This document shows, piece after piece, positions 1 through 9,136 of a DNA stretch of 11,646 nt. Each line of letters begins with the position of its first letter. Position 1 is the stretch's first letter. Both the position numbers and the translations under genes were made by a program. Location of the stretch: assembly GCA_005877855.1 (NCBI GenBank), contig VBOF01000159.1:1-11646 (forward strand). The letters run 5' to 3'. This stretch comes from Nitrospirota bacterium (lineage in GTDB: Bacteria > Nitrospirota > Nitrospiria > Nitrospirales > NS-4). The notes below the pieces were generated by a model. The model was not told the origin of the DNA, did no database searches, and worked only from the letters and a program-made list of their open reading frames with translations.

Positions 1-2
1 GG

Positions 3-1688
3 GAAGTGCTCCATCCCAAGCTGATCGGCGTCCGGCTCACCGGCACGCTGCAAGGCTGGACCTCGCCCAAGGACGTCATCCTCTACGTCTGCGGCCTGCT
101 CACGGTGAAGGGCGGGACCAACAAAATCCTCGAATATTTCGGCCCCGGCGCTGAGACGATCAGTTGCACCGGCAAGGGGACGATCACGAACATGGGCGCC
201 GAGCTGGGGGCCACCACGTCCGTCTTCCCGTTCGATGACAAGATGGCGGCGTACCTCCGGATCACCGATCGGGAAGAGGTCGCCAAGCTGGCCGAAGCGA
301 ACCGCGAGCTGCTGGTGGCCGACCCCGAGGTCGAGAAGGCGCCGGAGAAGTACTTCGACCAGATCGTCGAGATCGACCTTTCGAAGCTAGAACCCCACGT
401 GGTCGGGCCACACACGCCAGACCTCGCGCGTCCGATCTCGAAGATGGCGGCCGAGGCCAGGGAGAAGGGCTATCCGGTGCAGCTCAAGGCGGCGCTGATC
501 GGGAGCTGCACGAACTCCTCCTACGAGGATATCAGCCGCGCGGCGCATATCGCCCGTCAGGGCCTGAAGGCCGGCCTCAAGGCCAAGACCGCCTTCCTCG
601 TCACGCCGGGCTCGGAGCGGATCTACCACACGATGAAGCGCGACGGCTTCCTGCAGACCTTCGAGGAGATGGGCGGGACCGTGCTTGCCAACGCCTGCGG
701 GCCGTGCATCGGCCAGTGGAAGCGAGCCGACGCGGTCAAAGGCCGTGTGGATTCGATCATCAGCTCCTACAACCGGAACTTCCCGGGCCGAAACGACGGC
801 CTGAACGAGACCATGTCATTTCTCACGAGTCCCGAGATCGTGACGGCCGTGGCGTTTGCGGGCGACCTCACCTTCGATCCGATGCATGCCACCTTGAAGA
901 CGGCGGACGGCAAGGAGTTGAAGTTCGAGCCGCCGCGGGGCGAGGAGCTGCCGGCCAAGGGGTTCGCAAGGGGCGAAGAAGGGTATGTCCCGCCGGCCGA
1001 GAACGGTGATGCGATCCAGGTGGAGATCCCGCCGGGCAGCGAGCGGCTCCAACTGTTGCAGCCCTTCCCGCGCTGGGATGGCAAGGACTTCATCAAGCTG
1101 CCGCTGCTGATCAAGACCAAGGGTAAGACCACGACCGACCACATCTCGCCGGCCGGTCCGTGGCTCAAGTACCGCGGCCACCTCGACAAGATCAGCGACA
1201 ACATGTTCCTGGGCGCCACCAACGCCTTCCATCCCGAGATCGGCAAGGGGACAGACGTGCTCACCGGGGAGTCCGGCCTGACGATCGCCCAGATTGCCCG
1301 GCGGTACAAGGCCAAGGGCCTTGGCTCCGTGGTTGTCGGCGACGAGAACTACGGCGAGGGAAGCAGCCGGGAGCACGCCGCCATGTCGCCCCGGTATCTG
1401 GGCGTCAAGGTCATCATCACCAAGAGCTTCGCCCGCATCCATGAGACAAATCTAAAGAAGCAGGGTATCCTGGCCTTGACCTTCGCCGATCCCAAAGACT
1501 ACGACCGGATCGAACAGCAGGACCGGCTCAGTGTGATGGATCTGCAGACCCTCAAGCCAGGGAAGCCGGTCACGGTGATCATTCACAAAGCCGACGGGAA
1601 GGACGTGACGATCCAGACGAATCACAGCTACACGGAGCAGCAGATCGCCTGGTTCAAGGCGGGCTCTGCGTTGAATGCGCTGAACTAA
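3..1688 (+). CDS. acn: Aconitate hydratase (aconitase), 5'-truncated by the window edge
   Basis: Interconverts citrate and isocitrate through cis-aconitate using a [4Fe-4S] cluster, in the cytoplasm. The sequence resembles mitochondrial-type aconitase almost throughout. The gene is cut at its 5' end: the reading frame is open back to the first base, and the GTG at 6 lies inside a conserved stretch (VLHPKLIGVRLTG), so it is not the start. About 200 N-terminal residues of a family usually 750-780 long are missing. Numbering from that GTG, the cluster cysteines are C168 (GSCTNSSYED), C231 and C234 (ANACGPCIGQW). The C-terminal swivel domain carries GDENYGEGSSREHAA at about 446-460 and KSFARIHETNLKKQG at about 473-487. 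It ends with TAA 24 bp before the isocitrate dehydrogenase, so the two are probably co-transcribed. The acn-icd pairing places it in an oxidative or reductive TCA cycle. Family assignment is very secure. Confidence 0.97.
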   Translation, partial: EVLHPKLIGVRLTGTLQGWTSPKDVILYVCGLLTVKGGTNKILEYFGPGAETISCTGKGTITNMGAELGATTSVFPFDDKMAAYLRITDREEVAKLAEANRELLVADPEVEKAPEKYFDQIVEIDLSKLEPHVVGPHTPDLARPISKMAAEAREKGYPVQLKAALIGSCTNSSYEDISRAAHIARQGLKAGLKAKTAFLVTPGSERIYHTMKRDGFLQTFEEMGGTVLANACGPCIGQWKRADAVKGRVDSIISSYNRNFPGRNDGLNETMSFLTSPEIVTAVAFAGDLTFDPMHATLKTADGKELKFEPPRGEELPAKGFARGEEGYVPPAENGDAIQVEIPPGSERLQLLQPFPRWDGKDFIKLPLLIKTKGKTTTDHISPAGPWLKYRGHLDKISDNMFLGATNAFHPEIGKGTDVLTGESGLTIAQIARRYKAKGLGSVVVGDENYGEGSSREHAAMSPRYLGVKVIITKSFARIHETNLKKQGILALTFADPKDYDRIEQQDRLSVMDLQTLKPGKPVTVIIHKADGKDVTIQTNHSYTEQQIAWFKAGSALNALN

Positions 1689-3947
<2,259 letters not shown>

Positions 3948-4007
3948 ATCGACGTCAAGGAGATCAAGTGCTCCGAGTACGGGACCGAGATCATCGACAA
4001 CATGTAA
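3948..4007 (+). pseudogene. icd: C-terminal remnant of an E. coli-type homodimeric isocitrate dehydrogenase
   Basis: Directly after the TAG of the monomeric isocitrate dehydrogenase, in the same frame, 19 sense codons and a TAA encode IDVKEIKCSEYGTEIIDNM. From memory, E. coli Icd ends KCSEFGDAIIENM, so the last 13 residues match at most positions and conservatively at several others. All 19 sense codons end in G or C, like the flanking native genes and unlike the gene just upstream. There is no usable start codon in frame: the only ATG is the last sense codon. The segment is therefore not a gene but the leftover 3' end of one. I infer that a native icd stood here and was replaced by the unrelated monomeric gene. 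The alternative, a chance similarity over a short peptide, seems unlikely but needs an alignment. Confidence 0.75.
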
Positions 4008-4072
4008 TGTAATTGCATCTCTGGGGGCGGGGTGGTACAACCGATCATCCCGTCACCGGCGGGGCGCACGGC

Positions 4073-4792
4073 ATGGACGTGAAAGAATTCGACAAGAACG
4101 TCGCCATCGACCAGGACGAGGCCCTGCGTCCCAAGATGGTGACCGTCGAGATCGCCGGCAAGAAGCATGAGGTGCCGGAGGGCATCACGGTCATCAAGGC
4201 CCTGTGGTACACGGGCCAGGAAGTGATCCGCGGGGCCGGCTGTCTGGGGGGCTACTGCGGCGCCTGCGCGACCTACTACCGGACCAAGGACGATCCAAAG
4301 GTCAGGACCTGCTTGGCCTGCTCGACAGCCGTCGAAGACGGCATGTCGTTCACCATGGTCCCACCTTTCCCAGCCCGCAAGGCCACCTATCAGCTCTCCG
4401 AGCTGAAAGACCCGAAGCAGGACCTCTTCAACCTCTACCCGGAGACCCCGCTCTGCCGGAACTGCAACGCATGCACGGAGGCCTGCCCGCAGGGGATCGA
4501 CGTGCGCGACGGCGTCTGGCGGGCGGTGTTCGGTGATTTCAAGGCCGTGTCCGAGATGTTCATGGACTGCGTCATGTGCGGACTCTGCGTGCCGGTCTGC
4601 ATCGCGGACATCGCCCCGAACCTGGTCGCCGTGTACGCGAGCCGGGTGCAGGGGGCCTTCTTCACGGAAAAGCCGAACCGGCTGCACGAGCGAATCGAAG
4701 AGATTCGGCAGGGCAAGTACGATCAGGAGTGGGACAAGATCCTTACCATGAACGAGCAGCAGATCAAGGATGTCTGCGCGGCGATCAAGTAG
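4073..4792 (+). CDS. frdB: Fumarate reductase/succinate dehydrogenase-type iron-sulfur subunit
   Basis: Electron-transfer subunit that would carry electrons to the flavoprotein encoded next door. I chose ATG 4073 (239 residues, MDVKEFDKNV...); a TTG 60 bases upstream is in frame but gives a low-complexity, unconserved-looking lead. The N-terminal half is a plant-ferredoxin-like [2Fe-2S] domain with C57, C62, C65 and C80 (C-x4-C-x2-C-x14-C). The C-terminal half has two C-x2-C-x2-C-x3-C motifs: C128/131/134/138 (followed by Pro) and C166/169/172/176 (followed by Ile). Classical FrdB/SdhB has a non-Cys residue at the second position of its last motif and binds [3Fe-4S] there; here it is C169, so a [4Fe-4S] cluster is more likely. 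No membrane segment or CCG domain is visible. It lies 17 bp before the flavoprotein. The general assignment is firm; whether it acts as fumarate reductase, succinate dehydrogenase or with a soluble donor is inferred. Confidence 0.85.
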   Translation: MDVKEFDKNVAIDQDEALRPKMVTVEIAGKKHEVPEGITVIKALWYTGQEVIRGAGCLGGYCGACATYYRTKDDPKVRTCLACSTAVEDGMSFTMVPPFPARKATYQLSELKDPKQDLFNLYPETPLCRNCNACTEACPQGIDVRDGVWRAVFGDFKAVSEMFMDCVMCGLCVPVCIADIAPNLVAVYASRVQGAFFTEKPNRLHERIEEIRQGKYDQEWDKILTMNEQQIKDVCAAIK

Positions 4793-4809
4793 GAAGATCA
4801 TCCCTTTGA

Positions 4810-6390
4810 ATGAAGCTTGAAGCCCTCCAGGGCCTGGTGCACAAGACCCGCGACGCGCGCCGCCAGCAGACGATTCCCAAGTTCCCGCCCAACGAGCGCG
4901 ACACGCTGATCAAGAAGTACCATCCGGACTCCCGCGAGAACGCCTACCGGCCGATCAAGTTCGGCCCGAACGCCGGCGAGCTGACGGTCCGCGAGCTGGC
5001 CGCCCTGCTCGAGGGCGACAGCCCGGTGCCGGCCGATCTCGACCTGACACCGACCTATTCGGTGGATGTCCTGGTCATCGGCGGCGGAGGCGCCGGCAGC
5101 GCGGCCGCGCTGCACGCGCACGCCCAAGGCGCGAAGGTGCTGCTGGCCACCAAGCTCCGGCTGGGTGACTCCAATACCGTCATGGCTCAGGGCGGGATCC
5201 AGATCGCCATCACCAGCGAGGACTCGCCGGTCCAGCACTTCCTCGACACGCTCAAGGGCGGGCATATGAAGAACGACCACACGCTCCTGAAGACGATGGT
5301 CGAAGAAGGGCCCTCCATCGCCAAGTGGCTCTTGGACCTGGGCGTGCTGTTCGATCGCGACCCCGACGGGAATCTGCATGTGAAGAAGGGAGGCGGGAGC
5401 TCGAAGCCCCGCCTGCTGACCTGCTCCGACTACACGGGCCTCGAGATCATGCGGGTGCTGAAGGACGAGGTGCTGAACCAGCAGATCCAGTTGCTGGAGT
5501 TCAGCGCCGCCGTCGAGCTGCTGAGCGATGGGGATGGGACCTGCACGGGCGCGATCCTTCAAGATCTGGATAACAAGCGCTTCGTCGTGGTGGCCGCCAA
5601 GGCGGTGATCCTTGCGACGGGCGGCATCGGCCGCCTGCACATCCAGGGCTTCCCGACCAGCAACCACTACGGCGCGACCGGGGACGCGCTGCCGATGGCC
5701 TACCGGATCGGGGCCAAGCTGCTGCAGATCGACACGTTCCAGTACCACCCGACCGGCGCGGTGTATCCGGAGCAGCTGGTGGGCGCGCTGGTCACGGAAG
5801 GCATCCGGTCGGAGGGCGGCCATCTGGTCAACGCCAACGGCGAGCGGTTCGTGAACGAGCTGGACACGCGGGATGTGGTCTCGTCCTCCATCATCCGGGA
5901 GTGCGAGGAAGGCCGTGGTGTCCGCACCACCACCGGGCGGCTCGGCGTCTGGCTGGACACGCCGTTGTTGGACATCGAACACGGACCCCGCACGCTGGAG
6001 AAGCACTTCCCGGCGATGGTCCGCCAGTTCAAGCGCTATGGGCTCGACATCACGAAGGATCCTGTGCTGATCTATCCCACGCTCCACTACCAGAACGGCG
6101 GCGTGCAGATCGACGTGAACGGCGAGTCCGGCGTGCGCCACCTCTTTGTGGCCGGCGAGGCCTCCGGCGGCCTGCACGGGCGCAACCGCCTCATGGGGAA
6201 CTCGCTCCTGGACCTCATGGTGTTCGGGAAACGGGCTGGCACCACGGCCGCCGAGCGCGCCAAGGCCATGAAGCACGGCAAGCTGACGTTGGAGCACCTC
6301 ACGCGGTTCCGGGCCGAGGCGCGGAAGCACTCGGGCGCCCTTGCGGTCCGTTCGCCGATGCTGTTCCCGGACTACGTGAGGAAGGAGTAG
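4810..6390 (+). CDS. frdA: Fumarate reductase/succinate dehydrogenase-type flavoprotein subunit
   Basis: FAD subunit of the succinate/fumarate oxidoreductase family, 526 residues. About 85 residues (with KKYHPDSRENAYRPIKFGPNAGE near 35-57) precede the dinucleotide-binding motif VLVIGGGGAGSAAA at 87-100, which is an unusual N-terminal extension. Family active-site positions are present: H313 (QYHPTG), R333 (TEGIRSEGG), H426 (LHYQNGG) and R460 (HGRNRLMGNSL). The residue that is normally the covalent FAD-linking His (SHTxxAQGG) is N122 (DSNTVMAQGG), so FAD is probably bound non-covalently. Only about 55 residues follow NRLMGNSLLDLMVFG, so the usual C-terminal helical domain is much reduced. An AGGAAG overlaps the upstream stop about 13 bases before the ATG. 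No frdC/D-like membrane anchor is adjacent, so a soluble complex is inferred. L-aspartate oxidase is a relative that also lacks the His, but the iron-sulfur partner gene argues against that role. Confidence 0.88.
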   Translation: MKLEALQGLVHKTRDARRQQTIPKFPPNERDTLIKKYHPDSRENAYRPIKFGPNAGELTVRELAALLEGDSPVPADLDLTPTYSVDVLVIGGGGAGSAAALHAHAQGAKVLLATKLRLGDSNTVMAQGGIQIAITSEDSPVQHFLDTLKGGHMKNDHTLLKTMVEEGPSIAKWLLDLGVLFDRDPDGNLHVKKGGGSSKPRLLTCSDYTGLEIMRVLKDEVLNQQIQLLEFSAAVELLSDGDGTCTGAILQDLDNKRFVVVAAKAVILATGGIGRLHIQGFPTSNHYGATGDALPMAYRIGAKLLQIDTFQYHPTGAVYPEQLVGALVTEGIRSEGGHLVNANGERFVNELDTRDVVSSSIIRECEEGRGVRTTTGRLGVWLDTPLLDIEHGPRTLEKHFPAMVRQFKRYGLDITKDPVLIYPTLHYQNGGVQIDVNGESGVRHLFVAGEASGGLHGRNRLMGNSLLDLMVFGKRAGTTAAERAKAMKHGKLTLEHLTRFRAEARKHSGALAVRSPMLFPDYVRKE

Positions 6391-6414
6391 GGGCACGGCG
6401 CGCCGTGCCCCTAC
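6387..6414. repeat. Perfect 28-bp palindrome, REP-like
   Basis: Left arm GTAGGGGCACGGCG (6387-6400) is the exact reverse complement of the right arm CGCCGTGCCCCTAC (6401-6414). It includes the TAG stop of the flavoprotein gene and occupies more than half of the 42-bp gap before sucC. In RNA it would form a very stable hairpin. No T-run follows (CATAAAAAGG), so it is not a standard intrinsic terminator. From memory, palindromes with GTAGGGGC/GCCCCTAC ends are dispersed repeats in several phyla; only one copy is in this window. It may stabilise the upstream mRNA or set the ratio of the upstream and downstream gene products. Confidence 0.8.
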
Positions 6415-6432
6415 CATAAAAAGGCATCCTGC

Positions 6433-7635
6433 ATGAACATCCACGAATTCCAGGCCAAGCAGTTGTTTGCGCAGTTCGGCATTCCCGTGCCGATCGGCAG
6501 GGAGATCAAAACGCTGCTGGCGGCCGAGAAGTGGGCGGCGAAGCTGAACGCTCCGGTGTACGTGGTGAAGGCCCAGATCCATGCGGGGGGGCGGGGCAAG
6601 GCGGGCGGGGTCAAGCTGACGAAGAACGGCGCCGAGGTCCCGGCGTTGGCGAAGGAGTTGCTGGGTAGGACCTTGGTGACGCACCAGACGGGGCCGAAGG
6701 GGCGCAAGGTGCGCCGCCTGCTCATCGAGGAGGGCGCCGGCATCGCCAAGGAGCTCTACCTGAGCCTCCTGTTGGATCGGGATTCCGGCTGGCCGGTTTT
6801 CATCGCCAGCACCGAAGGCGGCATGGAGATCGAGGAGGTCGCGGCCAAGAGCCCGGAGAAGGTGCTGAAGGAGCCGATCGACCCGGCCGTCGGCTACCAG
6901 GGCTACAACGGGCGGAACTTGGCGTATGGCCTCGGGCTGCCGGCGCTCGAACCGACGATCATGGGTCCCTTCATCACGATGCTCGGCAACCTGTACCGCC
7001 TCTTTATGGAGAAGAACGCATCGCTGATCGAGATCAACCCGCTGGTCATCACGCAGGACAAGAAGCTCATGGCGCTGGACGGCAAGGTGTCGATCGATGA
7101 CAACGCGCTGTTCAAGCACCCGGACTTCCAGGCGATGCGCGACCTGCACGAGGAAGAGCCGCTGGAGATCGAGGCGACGAACAACAACCTGAACTACGTC
7201 AAGCTGGACGGCAATATCGGCTGCATGGTGAACGGCGCGGGGCTTGCCATGGCGACGATGGATGTGATCAAGCTGGCGGGCAGCGAGCCGGCGAATTTCC
7301 TGGATGTGGGCGGCGGCGCGACCAAGGAGACGGTGGCGGCCGGCTTCCGCATCCTGCTGAAGGACCGGAACGTGAAGGGGATCTTCATCAACATCTTCGG
7401 CGGGATCGTCCGCTGCGAGCGCATCGCGCACGGGGTGATCGAGTCGGCCAAGGAAGTGGCTATCAAGATTCCGGTCGTGGTGCGACTGCAGGGGACCAAT
7501 GCCGAGGAAGGGCGAAAGCTGCTGCAGGAGTCGGGGCTCAAGATCGAGGCGGCGACGGACCTGTGGGAGGCGGCGCAGAAGATCGTGGCGCTGACGGGAA
7601 AGAAGCGCAAGAAGGTCGAGGCGACGGCGTCATGA
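6433..7635 (+). CDS. sucC: Succinyl-CoA synthetase (ADP-forming), beta subunit
   Basis: Beta subunit of succinyl-CoA synthetase, interconverting succinyl-CoA and succinate with ATP or GTP formation. The 400-residue product aligns along its whole length with SucC (E. coli 388). The N-terminal ATP-grasp domain opens with [20 protein letters not shown] and has the glycine-rich loop [10 protein letters not shown] at 50-59. Metal ligands by family analogy are N202 (EINPLV) and D216 (LDGK). The C-terminal ligase domain has [18 protein letters not shown] at 260-277 and NIFGGIVRC at 320-328. A short basic tail (KKRKK) follows the family's normal end. The start ATG has only a weak upstream A/G stretch, placed just after the palindrome. 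Its TGA overlaps the ATG of sucD in ATGA, a classic sign of coupled translation of the two subunits. In a reductive cycle it would consume ATP to make succinyl-CoA. Confidence 0.96.
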   Translation: MNIHEFQAKQLFAQFGIPVPIGREIKTLLAAEKWAAKLNAPVYVVKAQIHAGGRGKAGGVKLTKNGAEVPALAKELLGRTLVTHQTGPKGRKVRRLLIEEGAGIAKELYLSLLLDRDSGWPVFIASTEGGMEIEEVAAKSPEKVLKEPIDPAVGYQGYNGRNLAYGLGLPALEPTIMGPFITMLGNLYRLFMEKNASLIEINPLVITQDKKLMALDGKVSIDDNALFKHPDFQAMRDLHEEEPLEIEATNNNLNYVKLDGNIGCMVNGAGLAMATMDVIKLAGSEPANFLDVGGGATKETVAAGFRILLKDRNVKGIFINIFGGIVRCERIAHGVIESAKEVAIKIPVVVRLQGTNAEEGRKLLQESGLKIEAATDLWEAAQKIVALTGKKRKKVEATAS

Positions 7636-8516
7636 GCATACTGGTGAACAAGTTTACGCGGGTGCTGGTGCAGGGGATCACGGGCAAGGAGGGGTCGTTC
7701 CACGCCACGCAGTGCAAGGCCTACGGCACGCAGGTCGTCGCTGGCGTGACGCCCGGCAAGGCCGGCCAGGAGGTCGAAGGGATCCCGGTCTTCAACACGG
7801 TCCGCGACGCGGTCCAGAAGACCCAGTGTGACACGTCGCTGATCTTCGTGCCGCCCGCGTTCGCCGCCGACGCCATCCTGGAGGCTGCCGACGCGGGCAT
7901 CCGGCTGATCGTCTGTATCACCGAGGGCATCCCCGTCAACGACATGGTGCGTGTCAAACGGGCTCTGCGCGACCGGGACGTCCGGCTGATCGGGCCGAAC
8001 TGTCCGGGAATCATCACGGCGGACGAGTGCAAGATCGGGATCATGCCCGGCTTCATCCACAAGAAGGGGCGGGTGGGGGTGATCTCCCGCAGCGGGACGC
8101 TCACCTACGAGGCGGTCAACCAGCTCACAACCCTGGGGCTCGGCGAGACGACCTGCATCGGGATCGGTGGCGATCCGATCATCGGCACCGGATATGTCGA
8201 CCTCTTGGCGATGTTCGAGAAGGACCCGGAGACGGAAGCGGTCGTCATGATCGGCGAGATCGGCGGGGACGCCGAAGAGAAGGCTGCGGCTTTCATCAAG
8301 CAGGACATCCGCAAGCCGGTCATCGGCTTCATCGCTGGCATCACAGCGCCGCCCGGGCGCCGAATGGGACACGCCGGGGCGATCATCACCGGCGGGAAGG
8401 GCATGGCCGCCGAGAAGATGGCCGTGCTGGAGGACGCCGGCGTCATCGTCGTCCGTAATACCGCGGAGATCGGCAAGACCGCGCAGGACGCGTTGAGCCC
8501 GCGCGGGTCGGTTTAG
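7632..8516 (+). CDS. sucD: Succinyl-CoA synthetase (ADP-forming), alpha subunit
   Basis: Alpha subunit with the phosphohistidine and CoA site; partner of the beta subunit just upstream. The start is the ATG overlapping the sucC stop, giving 294 residues (E. coli 289); a more upstream in-frame start would only extend into sucC. The Rossmann CoA-binding domain has [12 protein letters not shown] at 13-24, and GPNCPG lies at 121-126. The active-site histidine that is phosphorylated is H247 in RRMGHAGAI (E. coli H246). The ligase domain ([22 protein letters not shown]) is complete. It is the last gene of the metabolic run: the next gene is on the other strand, converging 28 bp away. I see no clear terminator in that gap. 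Confidence 0.96.
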   Translation: MSILVNKFTRVLVQGITGKEGSFHATQCKAYGTQVVAGVTPGKAGQEVEGIPVFNTVRDAVQKTQCDTSLIFVPPAFAADAILEAADAGIRLIVCITEGIPVNDMVRVKRALRDRDVRLIGPNCPGIITADECKIGIMPGFIHKKGRVGVISRSGTLTYEAVNQLTTLGLGETTCIGIGGDPIIGTGYVDLLAMFEKDPETEAVVMIGEIGGDAEEKAAAFIKQDIRKPVIGFIAGITAPPGRRMGHAGAIITGGKGMAAEKMAVLEDAGVIVVRNTAEIGKTAQDALSPRGSV

Positions 8517-8544
8517 CCGTTGCCCCTTTTCGTCATGTCACCGG

Positions 8545-9030
8545 TTAGGATGGGCGGCCCTGCGGCATGGCCAGAATGAGCCGGCGCAAGCGGTCTTCCT
8601 CGTCTGGTGTGATGGACAAAAACTCGAGGCCGAGTCTCTTTCCGTTCACGGTCCGGACTCTGGCGTTGTCGATCTGAATCGGCGGGCCCTGTTCCGTAAC
8701 CTGAACCTGCAGGCAGAGGCAGGACGCTTTTGGTACCGGCACGGCGGTCTCGATCGTACAGCCTCCGAGCGAGAGGTCACGCAGGGTCCCTGAAGCCAGG
8801 ACCTGGTCCTGGCCGAAGGCCGGGCGGAAATAGACCGGATACCGCGCTGAAATCCGTTTGTGCTCCCGACCGGGGCTGAAGCTGATCCGCCCGAAGATCA
8901 CCAGAAAACGGTGGGAGCAGAACTGGCAGCGATAGGGGCCGATCATCAACCAAGCCAAAAGGTTCTCGCGCAGCCCGCAGCGTGGGACCTTTTTCACTAA
9001 CGCTATTCCGCAGAGAGGGCAGTATGGCAT
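8545..9030 (-). CDS. PilZ-domain protein with N-terminal zinc-ribbon-like cysteines
   Basis: Likely a cyclic-di-GMP responsive protein. I chose the ATG at 9030 (161 residues) because it begins with MPYCPLCG, typical of an N-terminal zinc ribbon; a GTG at 9075 in the same frame would add 15 residues and cannot be excluded, as neither has a strong ribosome site. Numbering from the ATG, C4-x2-C7 and C35-x2-C38 (YRCQFCSHRF) form two CxxC knuckles. The segment between them (about 20-33, LRENLLAWLMIGPY) is only mildly hydrophobic. The PilZ domain has both c-di-GMP signature motifs: RxxxR as R59-ISA-R63 (KRISAR) and DxSxxG as D85-LSLG-G90. The domain runs to EFLSITPDEEDRLRRLI near the end. No output domain is present, so it probably acts by binding a partner. 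It converges on sucD and is divergent from the exported hydrolase gene. Confidence 0.82.
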   Translation of the reverse strand: MPYCPLCGIALVKKVPRCGLRENLLAWLMIGPYRCQFCSHRFLVIFGRISFSPGREHKRISARYPVYFRPAFGQDQVLASGTLRDLSLGGCTIETAVPVPKASCLCLQVQVTEQGPPIQIDNARVRTVNGKRLGLEFLSITPDEEDRLRRLILAMPQGRPS

Positions 9031-9042
9031 GGGACAGAGTTT

Positions 9043-9071
9043 TTCTTGTTCGAAGTTCCTGGTAGTATAGA
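9043..9071 (+). promoter_or_regulatory. Possible sigma-70-like promoter for the exported hydrolase gene
   Basis: TTCTTG (9043-9048) and TATAGA (9066-9071) are 17 bp apart in the roughly 100-bp gap between divergent genes, and would give a leader of about 60 bases. The -35 box is a poor match. This is a weak call made on spacing and position only. Confidence 0.22.
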
Positions 9072-9124
9072 ACACACACCCCTAGGAAATCGATAGGAAA
9101 CCAGCAGGCCTGCAACTCGCAGAC

Positions 9125-9130
9125 AGGAGG
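9125..9130 (+). promoter_or_regulatory. Strong ribosome binding site
   Basis: A consensus AGGAGG ends 6 bases before the ATG at 9137 and fixes the start of the exported hydrolase, directly ahead of its signal peptide. Confidence 0.8.
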
Positions 9131-9136
9131 CGTCGC

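Noticed and set aside
6..8. GTG at 6 as the start of aconitase
   Set aside because: It lies within a conserved family segment, the frame is open to the window edge, and about 200 N-terminal residues would be missing.
4013..4072. TTG at 4013 as the start of the iron-sulfur subunit
   Set aside because: The added 20 residues (Gly/Thr-rich) do not resemble the family. ATG 4073 gives a sensible N-terminus, although its ribosome site is weak.
4008..4072. Possible promoter or hairpin between the Icd remnant and frdB
   Set aside because: Only a four-base-pair stem (CCCG/CGGG) and no convincing -35/-10 pair are visible; the gap is most simply leftover sequence from the replacement event.
4810..6390. 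Flavoprotein as L-aspartate oxidase (NadB)
   Set aside because: NadB also lacks the covalent His, but the adjacent iron-sulfur subunit gene and the TCA-type context fit a fumarate reductase better.
4798..7431. An 877-codon open frame on the minus strand, plus many shorter antisense frames
   Set aside because: It lies antisense to frdA and sucC, which have clear family motifs. Strong G/C-ending codon use in those genes leaves few stops on the opposite strand. The translated protein is low-complexity H/R/L/V/D-rich with no recognisable motif.
8498..8530. CCCGCGCGGG near the sucD end followed by a TTTT as a terminator
   Set aside because: The palindrome is inside the coding region with almost no loop, and the T-run is about 20 bases downstream, so it does not fit an intrinsic terminator.
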